A DNA stretch of 64,000 nucleotides from Nakamurella aerolata (lineage in GTDB: Bacteria > Actinomycetota > Actinomycetes > Mycobacteriales > Nakamurellaceae): positions 62,001-126,000 of the forward strand of contig NZ_JABEND010000008.1 of the NCBI RefSeq assembly GCF_013002705.1. The letters run 5' to 3'. Positions within the stretch are counted from its first letter, which is position 1, and each line of letters begins with the position of its first letter. The notes below the pieces were generated by a model. The model worked only from the letters and a program-made list of their open reading frames with translations, did no database searches and had not been told where the DNA came from. Made by a program: the position numbers and the translations under genes. Shown one piece after another: positions 52,447-61,111 of the stretch.

Positions 52447-53634
52447 ATGCGTCCCCGCCCTGTCGTTCATCCCGTTCGTCGCTTCTGCGCCATCACTGCT
52501 GCCGGTGCGCTGCTGCTGAGCGGCTGCAGCAATGACGATTCGTCCAGTTCCGCTTCCACCTCAACTCCCACCGCCTCAACTCCCACCGCGGGTTCAGCTC
52601 CCCCAGCGGCGGGGGCGGCCGACTCGGCTCCGGCGGCGGGAGCGGCTGCCGGGTCGTCCGGCGCTGGATCGTCCGCAGCAGCGTCCGGCGCCGGGTCAGC
52701 AGCTGCGGCGGCTTCCAGCGATGCCGGCGCAGCCGCCGGGTCCGACATCGCGGGGTCCAGTGCCGCTGGGTCCAGTGCTGCCGGGTCCAGTGCCGCTGGG
52801 TCCAGTGCCGGAGCGTCCAGCGCAGCCGAGTCCAACGGTGCCGGGTCGAGCGCCGCGCCCAGCGCCGCGGGTTCGGCACCGGCAGCCGGGCCGGCGCAGC
52901 AGCTCACCGTTGGCGATGCCCGCGTGACGGTCTCCTGCAGCGGCACCGCGAAGGCAGGTCAGCCCACCGTGGTACTGCTGGCCGGAATGCCCGACCCGCT
53001 CACCACGTTCGCGTCGCTGCAGCGTTCCATCGCCAGCTCGGCCCGAGTGTGCAGTTACGACCGGCTGGGCGAGGGCACCAGCTCGAAACCCGCTGGCGAC
53101 CAACAACTCTCGGAGATCGCCGACTTCTTGGCGAAAGTTCTCGCCGCGCAGCAGATCGACGGTCCGGTGCTGCTGGTCGGTCATTCGCTCGGCGGTCTGG
53201 TCGCCGCCGAGTTCGCCGCAACGCATCCGCAGCAGACTGCGGGGGTGGTGCTGGTTGACGCCACCCCGCCGTCGATGCAGCGGGCGGTGACGACGCTGAT
53301 CCCGGCGTCGGCCGGTGACGTCGCCGGGGCGGTGCGCGGCGAGATGACGGCCCTGCAGAGCGGCCAGAATCCGGAACGGCTGGTGTACGACGGCACGCCG
53401 ATCGGCAGCATCGGCGACATTCCCCTTGTGGTGATGCGGCACGGTAAGCCGGTCTTCGCCGCGGTACCGGAGTACGGCGCCGGCATCGAGAAGGCGTGGC
53501 AGCAGGGTCAACAACAGTGGCTCGAGCTGTCCACCGACAGCAGGATGGTGGTGGCCACCTCCAGCGGGCACTACATCTACCGCGACCAGCCCGACCTGGT
53601 GTACACCGCCGTCACCGACCTGTTGACCACGTAG
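52447..53634 (+). CDS. Alpha/beta-hydrolase lipoprotein
   Basis: 395 aa; ATG 52447 with GGAGG. A lipoprotein signal with lipobox LLSGC (Cys27) is followed by about 125 residues of Ala/Ser/Gly repeats (AGSSA pentapeptides, 15-bp units at 52753-52827). The hydrolase domain (about 155-395) has GQPTVVLLAGMPDPLTTFAS (oxyanion-hole strand), VCSYDRLGEGTSS, the nucleophile elbow GHSLGG with its Ser, and a C-terminal His in TSSGHYIYRDQPDLV. Surface-attached esterase or peptidase-like enzyme; substrate unknown. Confidence 0.9.
   Translation: MRPRPVVHPVRRFCAITAAGALLLSGCSNDDSSSSASTSTPTASTPTAGSAPPAAGAADSAPAAGAAAGSSGAGSSAAASGAGSAAAAASSDAGAAAGSDIAGSSAAGSSAAGSSAAGSSAGASSAAESNGAGSSAAPSAAGSAPAAGPAQQLTVGDARVTVSCSGTAKAGQPTVVLLAGMPDPLTTFASLQRSIASSARVCSYDRLGEGTSSKPAGDQQLSEIADFLAKVLAAQQIDGPVLLVGHSLGGLVAAEFAATHPQQTAGVVLVDATPPSMQRAVTTLIPASAGDVAGAVRGEMTALQSGQNPERLVYDGTPIGSIGDIPLVVMRHGKPVFAAVPEYGAGIEKAWQQGQQQWLELSTDSRMVVATSSGHYIYRDQPDLVYTAVTDLLTT
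52753..52827 (+). repeat. 15-bp tandem repeat in the hydrolase lipoprotein gene
   Basis: Five in-frame units of GGGTCCAGTGCCGCT type; units 1 and 3 are identical. Encodes GSSAA/GSSAG pentapeptides in the wall-spanning spacer. Confidence 0.85.
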
Positions 53635-53769
53635 CCGAACGAACGCCAGGTGCTTCCGGCCCGGATGGTGTCGACCAGCTCGGTCCGTTCGGCCCGGACC
53701 CGGCCGCGGATGTCGACGCCGCCGCGGCAGGCGGTCGGCGGCTCGTCACGTTCAGAGCGTTCAGTGCGT

Positions 53770-54225
53770 TCAGTTCGCGCCCTGTTTCAGGGCTTTCACC
53801 GCGCAGCCACCCGCACCACAGGCGCAACCGTCGCAGCCGGCGGGCCGGTCCTGCTTGGTGAGCGGGCGGGGCAGGGAGGCGGCGGCGCGCTGGCCGAGCG
53901 CGGCGGCCGAGCGCAGCAGCAGCATGCCGCCGACCAGCGCAACGGCGAACACCACGAGGGTGGCCGCCGTTGGCAGCCGGAGCGCGAGTACCAGCACCCC
54001 ACCGAGGCCGAAGACCGCGGCGGCGGCCAACAGGATCGGAGCGGCGACCCGGTTGGCCAGCGCGAAGGCGTTGTCCGTCAGCTCCGAGGCTTCGGTGTGC
54101 ACTCCGAGGCGGCCGCTGCGGCGCAACGTGCCGGCGCGCCCGCGCCATCCGGTGACCGCGGCCAGCACCGCCAACAACAGCAGCAGCGCGGCCAGCGGGA
54201 CCGCCAGAAACCAGGAAACAGGCAC
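53770..54225 (-). CDS. SdpI-like small membrane protein with Cys-rich tail
   Basis: 151 aa. Three membrane segments (about 5-24, 60-80, 84-104). Between the first two lies GTLRRSGRLGVHTEASELTD followed by NAFALANR, which resembles the conserved loop of the SdpI/YhfL family. The C-terminus ends in a cysteine cluster (CDGCACGAGGC), possibly metal binding and not usual for SdpI. Convergent with the hydrolase gene. Assignment to SdpI is tentative. Confidence 0.65.
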   Translation of the reverse strand: MPVSWFLAVPLAALLLLLAVLAAVTGWRGRAGTLRRSGRLGVHTEASELTDNAFALANRVAAPILLAAAAVFGLGGVLVLALRLPTAATLVVFAVALVGGMLLLRSAAALGQRAAASLPRPLTKQDRPAGCDGCACGAGGCAVKALKQGAN

Positions 54226-54406
54226 CCGGCAATCCTAATCGGCCAGCCCGTTGGGGCTTTCGCCGTGATCCGCCGTGGTCCATGTCGCCGATCGGGGTCC
54301 GGTGGCGGTTTCGACCTCGAATCGCCCGGCGACGGGTGCACTGGCCGCCGATTCACGACATCGTCCGAGCCGGCCGCTGTCGGTGCCGCGGTGTTGCATG
54401 TGCGCC

Positions 54407-55465
54407 ATGCCAGCCCAACCGTTGCTGCACGCCGACGCCGACGCGTTCTTCGCGTCGGTGGAGGCCAGGGACGCCCCCGAGCTGGCGGAGCGTCCGTTCG
54501 TGGTGCTGGCCGGCGACCATCCGATCGTGGCCTGCGCCAACTACCCGGCCAGGGCGTTCGGGGTGCGCGGCGGCATGGGCCTGCCGCAGGCGCAGCGGTT
54601 GTGCCCCGAGCTGGCCGCGGTGCCCGCCAGGTTCGCCGAATACGAACGCAGTTCGCGGCTGCTGCTCGAGCTGTTCGGGCAGCACGCCGCCGCGGTCGAA
54701 CCCGGGTCGATGGAGGAGGCGTTCTTGGACGTCGGCGGCCGGGACGCGCTCGACACCGCCCGCCGGCTGCGCGCCGAGGTGCGCGAGCAGATCGGCCTTC
54801 CGTTGTCGGTGGGAATCGGCCGCACCAAGCTCATCGCCAAGCTGGCCAGTCGCCGCGCCAAACCGGACGGCCTGCTGGTGGTGCTGGGCAGCGCCGAGGC
54901 CAGGCTGCGCGATTCACTGGCCCTTGCCGACGTGTGGGGTGTCGGCACGGTGACTCGAGAGCGGTTGTGCGCCATCGGTATTCATACCCTGCGCGACCTC
55001 GACCAGGTGGACGAGCCGACGCTGGCCCCGGTGGTCGGCCGGGCCATGGCACGGCGGCTGTGCGGTATCGCCGCGGGCACCGACGATGCCGCGGTCCGCG
55101 CACCGGAACCGAGCCGGCAGTTGGCGGCCGAGCGTTCGGTGATCCCGGCCAGTCGCTCGGTGTCCGCGGTGCACACGGTCTTCGCTGCAGCGCTGCTCGG
55201 CGCCGGAGAACGGCTGCACCACCGTGGCGGGCTGGCCGGCCGCGTCGAGGTGCTCGTCACCTTCGACGACGGCACCACCACCGCGGTCCGCGCCAGCATC
55301 GATCCGACCGACGTGCTGGACGAGCTCGCCGCAACGGCAAGGGAGTTGTTGGACGGCACCGGTTTTGCCGCCGACGGCCGCGGCGTCCGCAAGGTGCGCG
55401 TCACCTACACGCTGCACCGGCCGGCGCCGCGCGACGAACGGCAACCGGCGCTGCCGTTCGGCTGA
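54407..55465 (+). CDS. Y-family DNA polymerase IV (DinB-like)
   Basis: Translesion polymerase, 352 aa from ATG 54407. Palm/fingers: HADADAFFASVEARDAPELA (first catalytic Asp and the FF steric-gate region) and ARAFGVRGGMGLPQAQRLCP. The second catalytic motif reads GSMEEAFLDV, so the usual Asp-Glu pair is Glu-Glu. GIGRTKLIAKLASRRAKPDG and the VWGVGTVTRERLCAIGI helix-hairpin-helix follow, then the little finger, ending in QPALPFG, a beta-clamp-binding-type peptide. The Asp-to-Glu change could lower activity or alter metal use. Likely role: mutagenic lesion bypass. Confidence 0.9.
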   Translation: MPAQPLLHADADAFFASVEARDAPELAERPFVVLAGDHPIVACANYPARAFGVRGGMGLPQAQRLCPELAAVPARFAEYERSSRLLLELFGQHAAAVEPGSMEEAFLDVGGRDALDTARRLRAEVREQIGLPLSVGIGRTKLIAKLASRRAKPDGLLVVLGSAEARLRDSLALADVWGVGTVTRERLCAIGIHTLRDLDQVDEPTLAPVVGRAMARRLCGIAAGTDDAAVRAPEPSRQLAAERSVIPASRSVSAVHTVFAAALLGAGERLHHRGGLAGRVEVLVTFDDGTTTAVRASIDPTDVLDELAATARELLDGTGFAADGRGVRKVRVTYTLHRPAPRDERQPALPFG

Positions 55466-55480
55466 CGCCGCGCCCACCGC

Positions 55481-55486
55481 TACCGT
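55481..55486 (+). promoter_or_regulatory. -10 box of the 55494 hydrolase gene, leaderless arrangement
   Basis: TACCGT ends 7 nt before ATG 55494; the hexamer includes part of an alternative GTG start at 55485, which argues against that GTG. Confidence 0.45.
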
Positions 55487-55493
55487 GAGCGAC

Positions 55494-56090
55494 ATGTCCG
55501 AGGATCTGACGGTCCAGACCCCGCACGGCCCTGCGCACGTGCAGCTCACCCCTGGCGATCGCGGCCTGCTCGTCCTCGGTCCGGGCGCCAGCGGCAGCGT
55601 CAAGGCCGGCGATCTGGCCGTCGCCCTGCGGGCCGCCGCCGAGCGCGGGCTCGCCACCGCCCTGGTGACGCCGCCCTACTCCGTCGCCGGCAAGCGGGTG
55701 CCGCCAAGGGGGCCGGTCGCCGACGAGGACTGGGTCGCGGTGGTCTCCGCGGTGCGTGAACGCTTTCCGAACGGTCCGCTGATCACCGGCGGGCGCAGCT
55801 TCGGCGCCAGGGTGGCCTGTCACACCGCTGCCGAGGTGGGCGCAGATGCGGTGCTGTGCCTGGCTTTTCCCACGCATCCACCCGGGCGGCCGGACAAGTC
55901 GCGGCAGGCCGAGCTGGACGCGGTGACGGTGCCTGCGCTGGTCGTCACCGGCGCCAGCGACCCGTTCGGCAATCCCACCGGCTCGGCAACCACCAGGGTC
56001 GAGGTGGTGCCGGGTGATCACGGCCTGAAGAAGGATCTGCCCGGGATCGGCACGCTGATCGGCAGCTGGCTGGACGAACGACTCGGCTGA
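55494..56090 (+). CDS. Alpha/beta-hydrolase family protein (KANL3/Tex30-like)
   Basis: 198 aa. Dienelactone-hydrolase-like small hydrolase: GLLVLGPGASGSVKAGDLAV (N-terminal loop), TALVTPPYSVAGKR, the nucleophile elbow GGRSFGARVA with Ser, VLCLAFPTHPPGRPDKSRQA, VTVPALVVTGASDPFG with the acidic residue, and VVPGDHGLKK with the catalytic His. Cytosolic. Function uncharacterised for this group. It follows dinB by 28 nt but has its own promoter-like box. Confidence 0.88.
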   Translation: MSEDLTVQTPHGPAHVQLTPGDRGLLVLGPGASGSVKAGDLAVALRAAAERGLATALVTPPYSVAGKRVPPRGPVADEDWVAVVSAVRERFPNGPLITGGRSFGARVACHTAAEVGADAVLCLAFPTHPPGRPDKSRQAELDAVTVPALVVTGASDPFGNPTGSATTRVEVVPGDHGLKKDLPGIGTLIGSWLDERLG

Positions 56091-56104
56091 GCGCCGGGTC
56101 GGGG

Positions 56105-57265
56105 TCAGCGCCGAGCCACCATCCGCAACCGGCCGCCGGCACCGGCAAACCCAAAACCCCGCCGAGATCCGGGCAACCGGCCAGCGGCGGCGATGATCTG
56201 CGGAGGGTCAGCCGGCCCGGTGCCGCAGCGACCACGGCCGCACCAGCACGGTGGCAAGCACCCGACCGTCACCCCGATCACCGTCTCCCACAAGCGTTCG
56301 GTGAGCAACGGACCCATCGGTCGCGCCAGCGCGAGCTGCCCCAGCAGCAGCGCCAACGGGGTGATGGCCACCATCGCCAGCGTGTAGTTGCGGCCGATGG
56401 TGAGCTCGACCACCCCCTGTAGCACCACGCCGATCAGCACGATCAGCAGCGGCGGCAGGGTGAACGACAGCAGGACGAGGGCAATCCCGAGGCCGACGAC
56501 GGTGCCGAGGGTGCGCTGCACCCCTCTGGCCACCTGGCGGTGGATCGACGGCATGGCGATCGGTACCACCGCTGCCATCATCGACCAGTACGGATGCGCG
56601 CCGGCCAGCATTCTGGACAGCGCGCCGGCCACCACCACGGCACTGACAGCGCGCGTCACGTGCACCCAGAGCCGGTGCTGCACCACATGTCCGTGCTGGT
56701 GAGCGGACATCTTCTCGGACCCGAAGATCAGCTCCTCTGACCGTCCCAACAGCACGGTCAGCAGCCCGGTGGCGGCCGTCACCAGCACGCTCAGGCCCAG
56801 TCGGCTGGCGTCTGCCGGGATGCTCGCGCAGCCACCGACCGCGAACACCATGAACATGGCCAGCGGCGGGAACCAGCCGAACCGGTCGGTGAGCCAGGCG
56901 CCGACGCCGGCTGCGGCGGCCGCCGCCGGAATGCTCAGCAGTCCGCGCTCGGGGCTGATCGCCACCAGCGTCCCCAGCGCCACCCCCGCGGTCAGTACGC
57001 CGGTCAGGGCCAATTGGGTGCGCCAGCGGCCGGGCACCGGCAATCGTCCGCCGTATCCGGAGGGGAACGTGCCCAACGCCGCGGCCAGGCCCAGATCCAG
57101 TCGGCCGAAGGCGGTCAGCACCAGCAGCGAGGTGAGCAGGGTGATCGCGGCCCTGGCCGCCACCCGGTGCGCGTGCGGCGCCGGCGACATCCGTACCGTC
57201 TCGGTGAACACCGTCGAGAGATGTTTGCGCGGAGTGCTCGGGTGGATCGCGGTTGCCGGTGTCAC
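56105..57265 (-). CDS. FUSC-like (aromatic acid exporter) membrane protein, C-terminus frameshifted
   Basis: 386 aa as read, GTG start. Two sets of about five membrane helices flank a short cytosolic loop (LLGRSEELIFGSEKMSAHQH), resembling the FUSC/YccC family. Up to about residue 335 (ETVIGVTVG) the frame is normal; beyond it the reading turns into an atypical Cys/Pro/Arg-rich tail. One frame over, the same DNA reads VLATVLVRPWSLRHRAG then a stop at 56208, the expected family ending. Adding one G at the GGG run (plus strand 56261-56263) restores it, so a 1-bp deletion or sequencing error is likely and the true end is 56208. Confidence 0.8.
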   Translation of the reverse strand: MTPATAIHPSTPRKHLSTVFTETVRMSPAPHAHRVAARAAITLLTSLLVLTAFGRLDLGLAAALGTFPSGYGGRLPVPGRWRTQLALTGVLTAGVALGTLVAISPERGLLSIPAAAAAAGVGAWLTDRFGWFPPLAMFMVFAVGGCASIPADASRLGLSVLVTAATGLLTVLLGRSEELIFGSEKMSAHQHGHVVQHRLWVHVTRAVSAVVVAGALSRMLAGAHPYWSMMAAVVPIAMPSIHRQVARGVQRTLGTVVGLGIALVLLSFTLPPLLIVLIGVVLQGVVELTIGRNYTLAMVAITPLALLLGQLALARPMGPLLTERLWETVIGVTVGCLPPCWCGRGRCGTGPADPPQIIAAAGRLPGSRRGFGFAGAGGRLRMVARR

Positions 57266-57351
57266 CTGTCCATCGTGCTACTGCATGACGTATCAACGGA
57301 ACCCGCAGACGGTGACGGTGGGAAATTTCACGTCATGTCGGCCGGCTTCTC

Positions 57352-57357
57352 TACCGT
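57352..57357 (+). promoter_or_regulatory. -10 box of the RecQ gene, leaderless arrangement
   Basis: TACCGT ends 7 nt before ATG 57365. It supports this start over the 117-codon longer open frame that runs antisense to the FUSC-like gene. Confidence 0.45.
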
Positions 57358-57364
57358 GGAACGC

Positions 57365-59500
57365 ATGCCAGCCACCGCAACGCTGACCGCCGAGCAGCAG
57401 CACCTTGCCGACCGCACCATTGCCGCGCTGGCCGGCCAGGGCGCGCAGCTGCGCGACGATCAGCTCACCGCTGTGGCGGGGTTGCTGCAGCCGGCCGCCA
57501 GAGTATTGGTTGTGCAAGCAACCGGCTGGGGCAAGTCCGCGGTGTACTGGACCGCCACCGCGCTGCTCCGGGCGGCGGGAAGCGGGCCGACGCTGGTGAT
57601 CTCGCCGCTGCTCAGCCTGATGCGCGACCAGGTCGCCGCGGCCGAGCGGGCCGGGCTGCGCGCCGCCACCCTGAACTCGTCCAACATTTCCGACTGGGGC
57701 GCCGTTGAGGCCCAGCTGGCCGACAACCAGCTCGATGTGCTGCTGGTGTCGCCGGAACGGTTGGCCAATCCGGGTTTTGGCCGCCGGGTGCTCGACAGTT
57801 TGCGAGATCGCTTGGGGCTCTTGGTGATCGACGAGGCGCACGCGGTGTCGGACTGGGGTCACGATTTCCGTCCCGACTACCGCAGGGTGGCCGACACCAT
57901 CCGCGAGCTGCACCCGCAGACCCCGGTGCTGGCCACCACCGCCACCGCCAATTCCCGCGTCACGGCCGACGTCGCCGCCCAGCTGGGCGACCAGACGCTG
58001 ACCCTGCGCGGCCCGTTGGCGCGCAGCAGCTTGCAGCTGTCGGTGATCGACGGGTTGACCCCGCTGCAGCGCTACGCCTGGGTGGTACAGCAGCTGCCCG
58101 AGCTGCCCGGCTCCGGCATTGTCTACACGTTGACGGTGGCCGACGCCGAGCGGCTCACCGAGGCCATCAGGCGCCGGCACGGCGACGCGGTCCCGGTCGC
58201 CGCCTACACCGGTCAGCTGCCAGGAGATCAACGTGAGCGGTTGGAAGAAGCGTTGCGCCGCAACGAGTTGAAGGCACTGGTCGCCACCTCGGCGCTCGGC
58301 ATGGGATACGACAAGCCGGACCTGGGCTTCTGCGTCCATGTCGGTTCGCCGCCGTCGCCGGTGGCCTATTACCAGCAGGTGGGCCGCGCCGGTCGTGGCA
58401 TCGAGCACGCTCCCGTTGTGCTGTTGTCCTCACCGTCCGACGCCGGCATCTGGGACTACTTTGCCACCGCATCCATCCCGGACGAGCGGGCGATGACGGA
58501 ACTGCTGCGGGCGTTGCCGCAGCAGCCGGCCGAGCCGACCAGCGTGCCGGCGCTGGAGGCCGAGACCGGGCTCCGGCGTTCCAAGGTCGAACTGATGCTC
58601 AAGCAGCTGGCGGTCGACGGTGCCGTCGTTCGAGACGAATCAGGTTGGGCCGCAACAGGTTCACCATGGCACTACGACGGCGAGCACTATGCGTCGGTGG
58701 TCGCGGCGCGCGAGCGGGAGGCCGACATCATGCGCGAGTACGCCGGCGTCGGCGCCGGTTACGGGGTGCGCACCCAGGGCGAGCGGCACTGCCTGATGCA
58801 GCTGTTGCAGCAGTCGCTGGACGACCCGACCGCGGCGCCGTGCGGGCAGTGCAGCGTCTGCACGTCGGCGCTGCCCGGCGGTCTGGTGGCGCAACCGGAT
58901 GCCGAGCTGGTCCGAGAGGTGGGCGGCGCGCTGCGCGGGCAGCGGCTGGTGCTGGAGCCGCGGAAGATGTGGCCGGGCGGGGCCTTCGGGGCGCGCGGAC
59001 GGATTCCCGCCGGCCTGATGGCGGAGCCGGGCCGGATCCTCATCCACGCCGACGCCCCGGAGTGGCGCGAGGTGCTCGACCAGCTGCGCGCCGATCCGGA
59101 TCAAGCGCCGGACGAGCTGGTGCAGGCGGCGGTGCGGGTGCTCGCCGACTGGCGCGGCGATTGGGCCGCTCGCCCGGAGTTGGCGGTGGCGCTGCCGGCC
59201 GCCGGGCAGCGCCGGCTGACCAGCGCGCTCACCGAGCGAATCGCCGATATCGGCCGGCTCGGCGCCGGTGCGCTGGATCTCGCCGAGTTGCCGAGCGCCG
59301 ACCTCGCCTCACCGGACGAGGCAGCCGCCTGGCGCGCGTCCATCAGCGTCCCGAGCGAGCTGGACGTCGACGGCCGCAGCGTGCTGCTGGTCTGCGACGC
59401 GACCGCCTCCACCTGGCCGGTGACGGTGGCCGCCGCCGCACTGCGCGAGCGCGGCGCCCACGCGGTCCTGCCGCTGCTGGTGCACCGCCGCGTGGGGTGA
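57365..59500 (+). CDS. RecQ-family ATP-dependent DNA helicase with PRTase-like C-terminus
   Basis: 711 aa. Helicase motifs in order: motif 0 LRDDQLTAVAGLL, motif I QATGWGKSAVYW, Ia ISPLLSLMRDQV, II VIDEAHAVSDWGHDFRPDYR (DEAH plus RecQ loop), III TTATAN, IV GIVYTLTVADAERL, V LVATSALGMGYDKPDLGF and VI QQVGRAGRG. Winged-helix region about 380-440 and a Zn-type cluster CGQCSVC at about 492. The last 45 residues (SVLLVCDATASTWPVTVAAA) look like the PRPP-binding segment of a phosphoribosyltransferase, an arrangement seen in actinobacterial RecQ proteins. Unwinds DNA in repair and recombination. Confidence 0.93.
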   Translation: MPATATLTAEQQHLADRTIAALAGQGAQLRDDQLTAVAGLLQPAARVLVVQATGWGKSAVYWTATALLRAAGSGPTLVISPLLSLMRDQVAAAERAGLRAATLNSSNISDWGAVEAQLADNQLDVLLVSPERLANPGFGRRVLDSLRDRLGLLVIDEAHAVSDWGHDFRPDYRRVADTIRELHPQTPVLATTATANSRVTADVAAQLGDQTLTLRGPLARSSLQLSVIDGLTPLQRYAWVVQQLPELPGSGIVYTLTVADAERLTEAIRRRHGDAVPVAAYTGQLPGDQRERLEEALRRNELKALVATSALGMGYDKPDLGFCVHVGSPPSPVAYYQQVGRAGRGIEHAPVVLLSSPSDAGIWDYFATASIPDERAMTELLRALPQQPAEPTSVPALEAETGLRRSKVELMLKQLAVDGAVVRDESGWAATGSPWHYDGEHYASVVAAREREADIMREYAGVGAGYGVRTQGERHCLMQLLQQSLDDPTAAPCGQCSVCTSALPGGLVAQPDAELVREVGGALRGQRLVLEPRKMWPGGAFGARGRIPAGLMAEPGRILIHADAPEWREVLDQLRADPDQAPDELVQAAVRVLADWRGDWAARPELAVALPAAGQRRLTSALTERIADIGRLGAGALDLAELPSADLASPDEAAAWRASISVPSELDVDGRSVLLVCDATASTWPVTVAAAALRERGAHAVLPLLVHRRVG

Positions 59501-59825
59501 GGTGGACAACTCGGATGCCTTGTGCTTGCCCGGGTTCGCGGGCATTCTCCAGGCTGGAGAGGCGATGCGGATGACCCGCACAGGCATTGAGCAGCAGCTG
59601 ACCTTGCGGACTCTGCGAGTGACACCCGGTCGCGCATGCCCGCCGGGCGCACGAGAACAGCAGTGATGACCCGAGCCCCGGTGCGGATCCGCCAGGCAAG
59701 ATTGGCTCCTGCTCGTCGTACCGACGAGGATTCCGCGGTCAGCTCGCCCTGCTCTCAGCGATATCGGCAAAAGGTGGTACGCTTCGTCAAGGTGTGATCC
59801 ACGACACAAAGGTCGGAAGCTGGGG
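59501..59825. other. 325-nt intergenic region without a supported gene
   Basis: No reading frame with protein-like content. A small perfect hairpin CTCGTCG-TAC-CGACGAG is at 59712-59728. Base composition falls along its right half towards the AT-richer cassette, so one edge of a transferred segment may lie here. No att-like repeat or tRNA fragment was seen. Confidence 0.5.
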
Positions 59826-60728
59826 GTGCTGGACATGGTTGCCAAGGCTGCAGTAACTGTAGTAGCGCTGATCGGATTCTCGTTCCCATCGGTGGGGGGC
59901 TATGGGACCAGTCGAGGATCGGGTGCCGCGGCTGATGAGAATCCGGCCGATCGCAGCATTTCGACTCTGCTTGAGGCCACTGGACAGTCCACCGCCTCGA
60001 TCTCTGACATAGGTGAATCTGCGAAACAATGCTCGGTGCCCCTCGGGCGTCGGACGGGTGGCTGGGCTTGCCCCACTAGTGGGGGAAGGGAATCGCGAGT
60101 CCGTGAGGCGACCCCAGCAGAGTCGCAGCAGGCACCTCTGGACCAGCGTCCATCGAGTGGGGGTAGCGCCTCGGCGTCCGCGTCCCCTTCATTGTCGTCT
60201 TACTGCATTGCAGGCGCAGGATGCTGGTATTACCACGATGGTACGAACGCCGAGATGTTGATCTCTGGAGTGCAATGGGATTACGGAAAAGCGGTTCTAG
60301 GACTTCAGAAGGGCGACCTCAAGTGGGCAGTTAGTGGCGGAAGCGCGGCCAATACTGCCCTACAGCGCGGCGACTATACATTTGGAAGAGCTGTTCAAGA
60401 TGTTAAACTCGGGGGTGCGCTTTCAAACGCGGCAAAAGGGAAGCAGGGCTCGACAATACATGACTGTCCGGTAAGGTCACTTGGCAATGTCGCTTCGGTC
60501 GGTCGACTAATTATACCTACGAACGCCTGCCTGCTCAGTGACAAGAAGGCCTACGATCATACTATGGTCAGTACCATAACCTGGACTGCGGCCGGATATC
60601 CAGGAAGATGGTTCACTACGGTTTGTAGCATTGTTGCCCACAGTGGCAACCCAAGCGGTGGAATCTATCGCTTTCGAACTCCAGATAATCTATGTGGCGG
60701 ACCGTTCCTATCTAGATGGTTCGGCTGA
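59826..60728 (+). CDS. Predicted secreted protein of unknown function (AT-richer cassette)
   Basis: 300 aa from GTG 59826 (GGAAG 6 nt upstream); ATG 59835 is an equal alternative. A signal peptide (MVAKAAVTVVALIGFSFPSV) is followed by a Ser/Glu-rich region to about 125, then a domain of about 175 residues with paired cysteines: SYCIAGAGCWYYHDGTNAEM, DCPVRSLGNVASVGRLIIPT, ACLLSDKKAYDHTMVSTITW and FTTVCSIVAHSG. This looks like a disulfide-stabilised exported domain. Codons such as CTA and ATA, rare elsewhere here, and about 50% GC (hand count of two lines near 60.4 and 60.6 kb) point to transfer. It overlaps the next gene by 13 nt. Confidence 0.72.
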   Translation: MLDMVAKAAVTVVALIGFSFPSVGGYGTSRGSGAAADENPADRSISTLLEATGQSTASISDIGESAKQCSVPLGRRTGGWACPTSGGRESRVREATPAESQQAPLDQRPSSGGSASASASPSLSSYCIAGAGCWYYHDGTNAEMLISGVQWDYGKAVLGLQKGDLKWAVSGGSAANTALQRGDYTFGRAVQDVKLGGALSNAAKGKQGSTIHDCPVRSLGNVASVGRLIIPTNACLLSDKKAYDHTMVSTITWTAAGYPGRWFTTVCSIVAHSGNPSGGIYRFRTPDNLCGGPFLSRWFG

Positions 60729-61111
60729 GATTGAATATCGAGAGTGTTTCTCTGCCGCTATCTGGCTCGACCCTCGAACTGTCCAGCGAGCTGTACGCTT
60801 GGCGGTTGTTTGCTCCTTGGCGCGGTCTGCAGGGCTGGCTGTCAATTGAGGACGACGATGTAACGAGTCATGCTCGATTCGTGACCCCGCAAGGAATAGT
60901 CTGGGTCGCGTATGGAGCTCTTTCCCGTGCGGGCGCGGTAAATGTAAAGTTGGACGGAGAGCCGTGTGAGGTTTTCCTTCTCGGAGGTCAAGTCTGGGCA
61001 TCCGAGGTACTGAATCCGAGCCATGACCCTCTCCTCTGGGACATTAATGGAAAGCCCGAGCGGATTCCGACGGCATTTTGGGACGAGGTGGCGCTGCTTC
61101 GGAGCGAGTAG
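60716..61111 (+). CDS. Uncharacterised 131-residue cytosolic protein, partner of the secreted protein
   Basis: ATG 60716 lies inside the end of the preceding gene (13-nt overlap), so the two are translationally coupled. No signal peptide or membrane segment. Sequence is beta-rich and acidic: RLRLNIESVSLPLSGSTLEL, WRGLQGWLSIEDDDVTSHAR, FLLGGQVWASEVLNPSHDPL and a C-terminal helix ERIPTAFWDEVALL. Not recognised. An exported protein followed by a small cytosolic partner is the layout of effector-immunity pairs, but no toxin fold was identified; that reading is hypothetical. Confidence 0.68.
   Translation: MVRLRLNIESVSLPLSGSTLELSSELYAWRLFAPWRGLQGWLSIEDDDVTSHARFVTPQGIVWVAYGALSRAGAVNVKLDGEPCEVFLLGGQVWASEVLNPSHDPLLWDINGKPERIPTAFWDEVALLRSE

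Noticed and set aside
57014-57364. N-terminal extension of RecQ
   Set aside because: The extension is antisense to the FUSC-like gene and has no RecQ-like content; a -10 box directly precedes ATG 57365.
59343-59699. Small minus-strand genes downstream of RecQ
   Set aside because: They overlap the RecQ 3' end, have no ribosome-binding site and are not protein-like.
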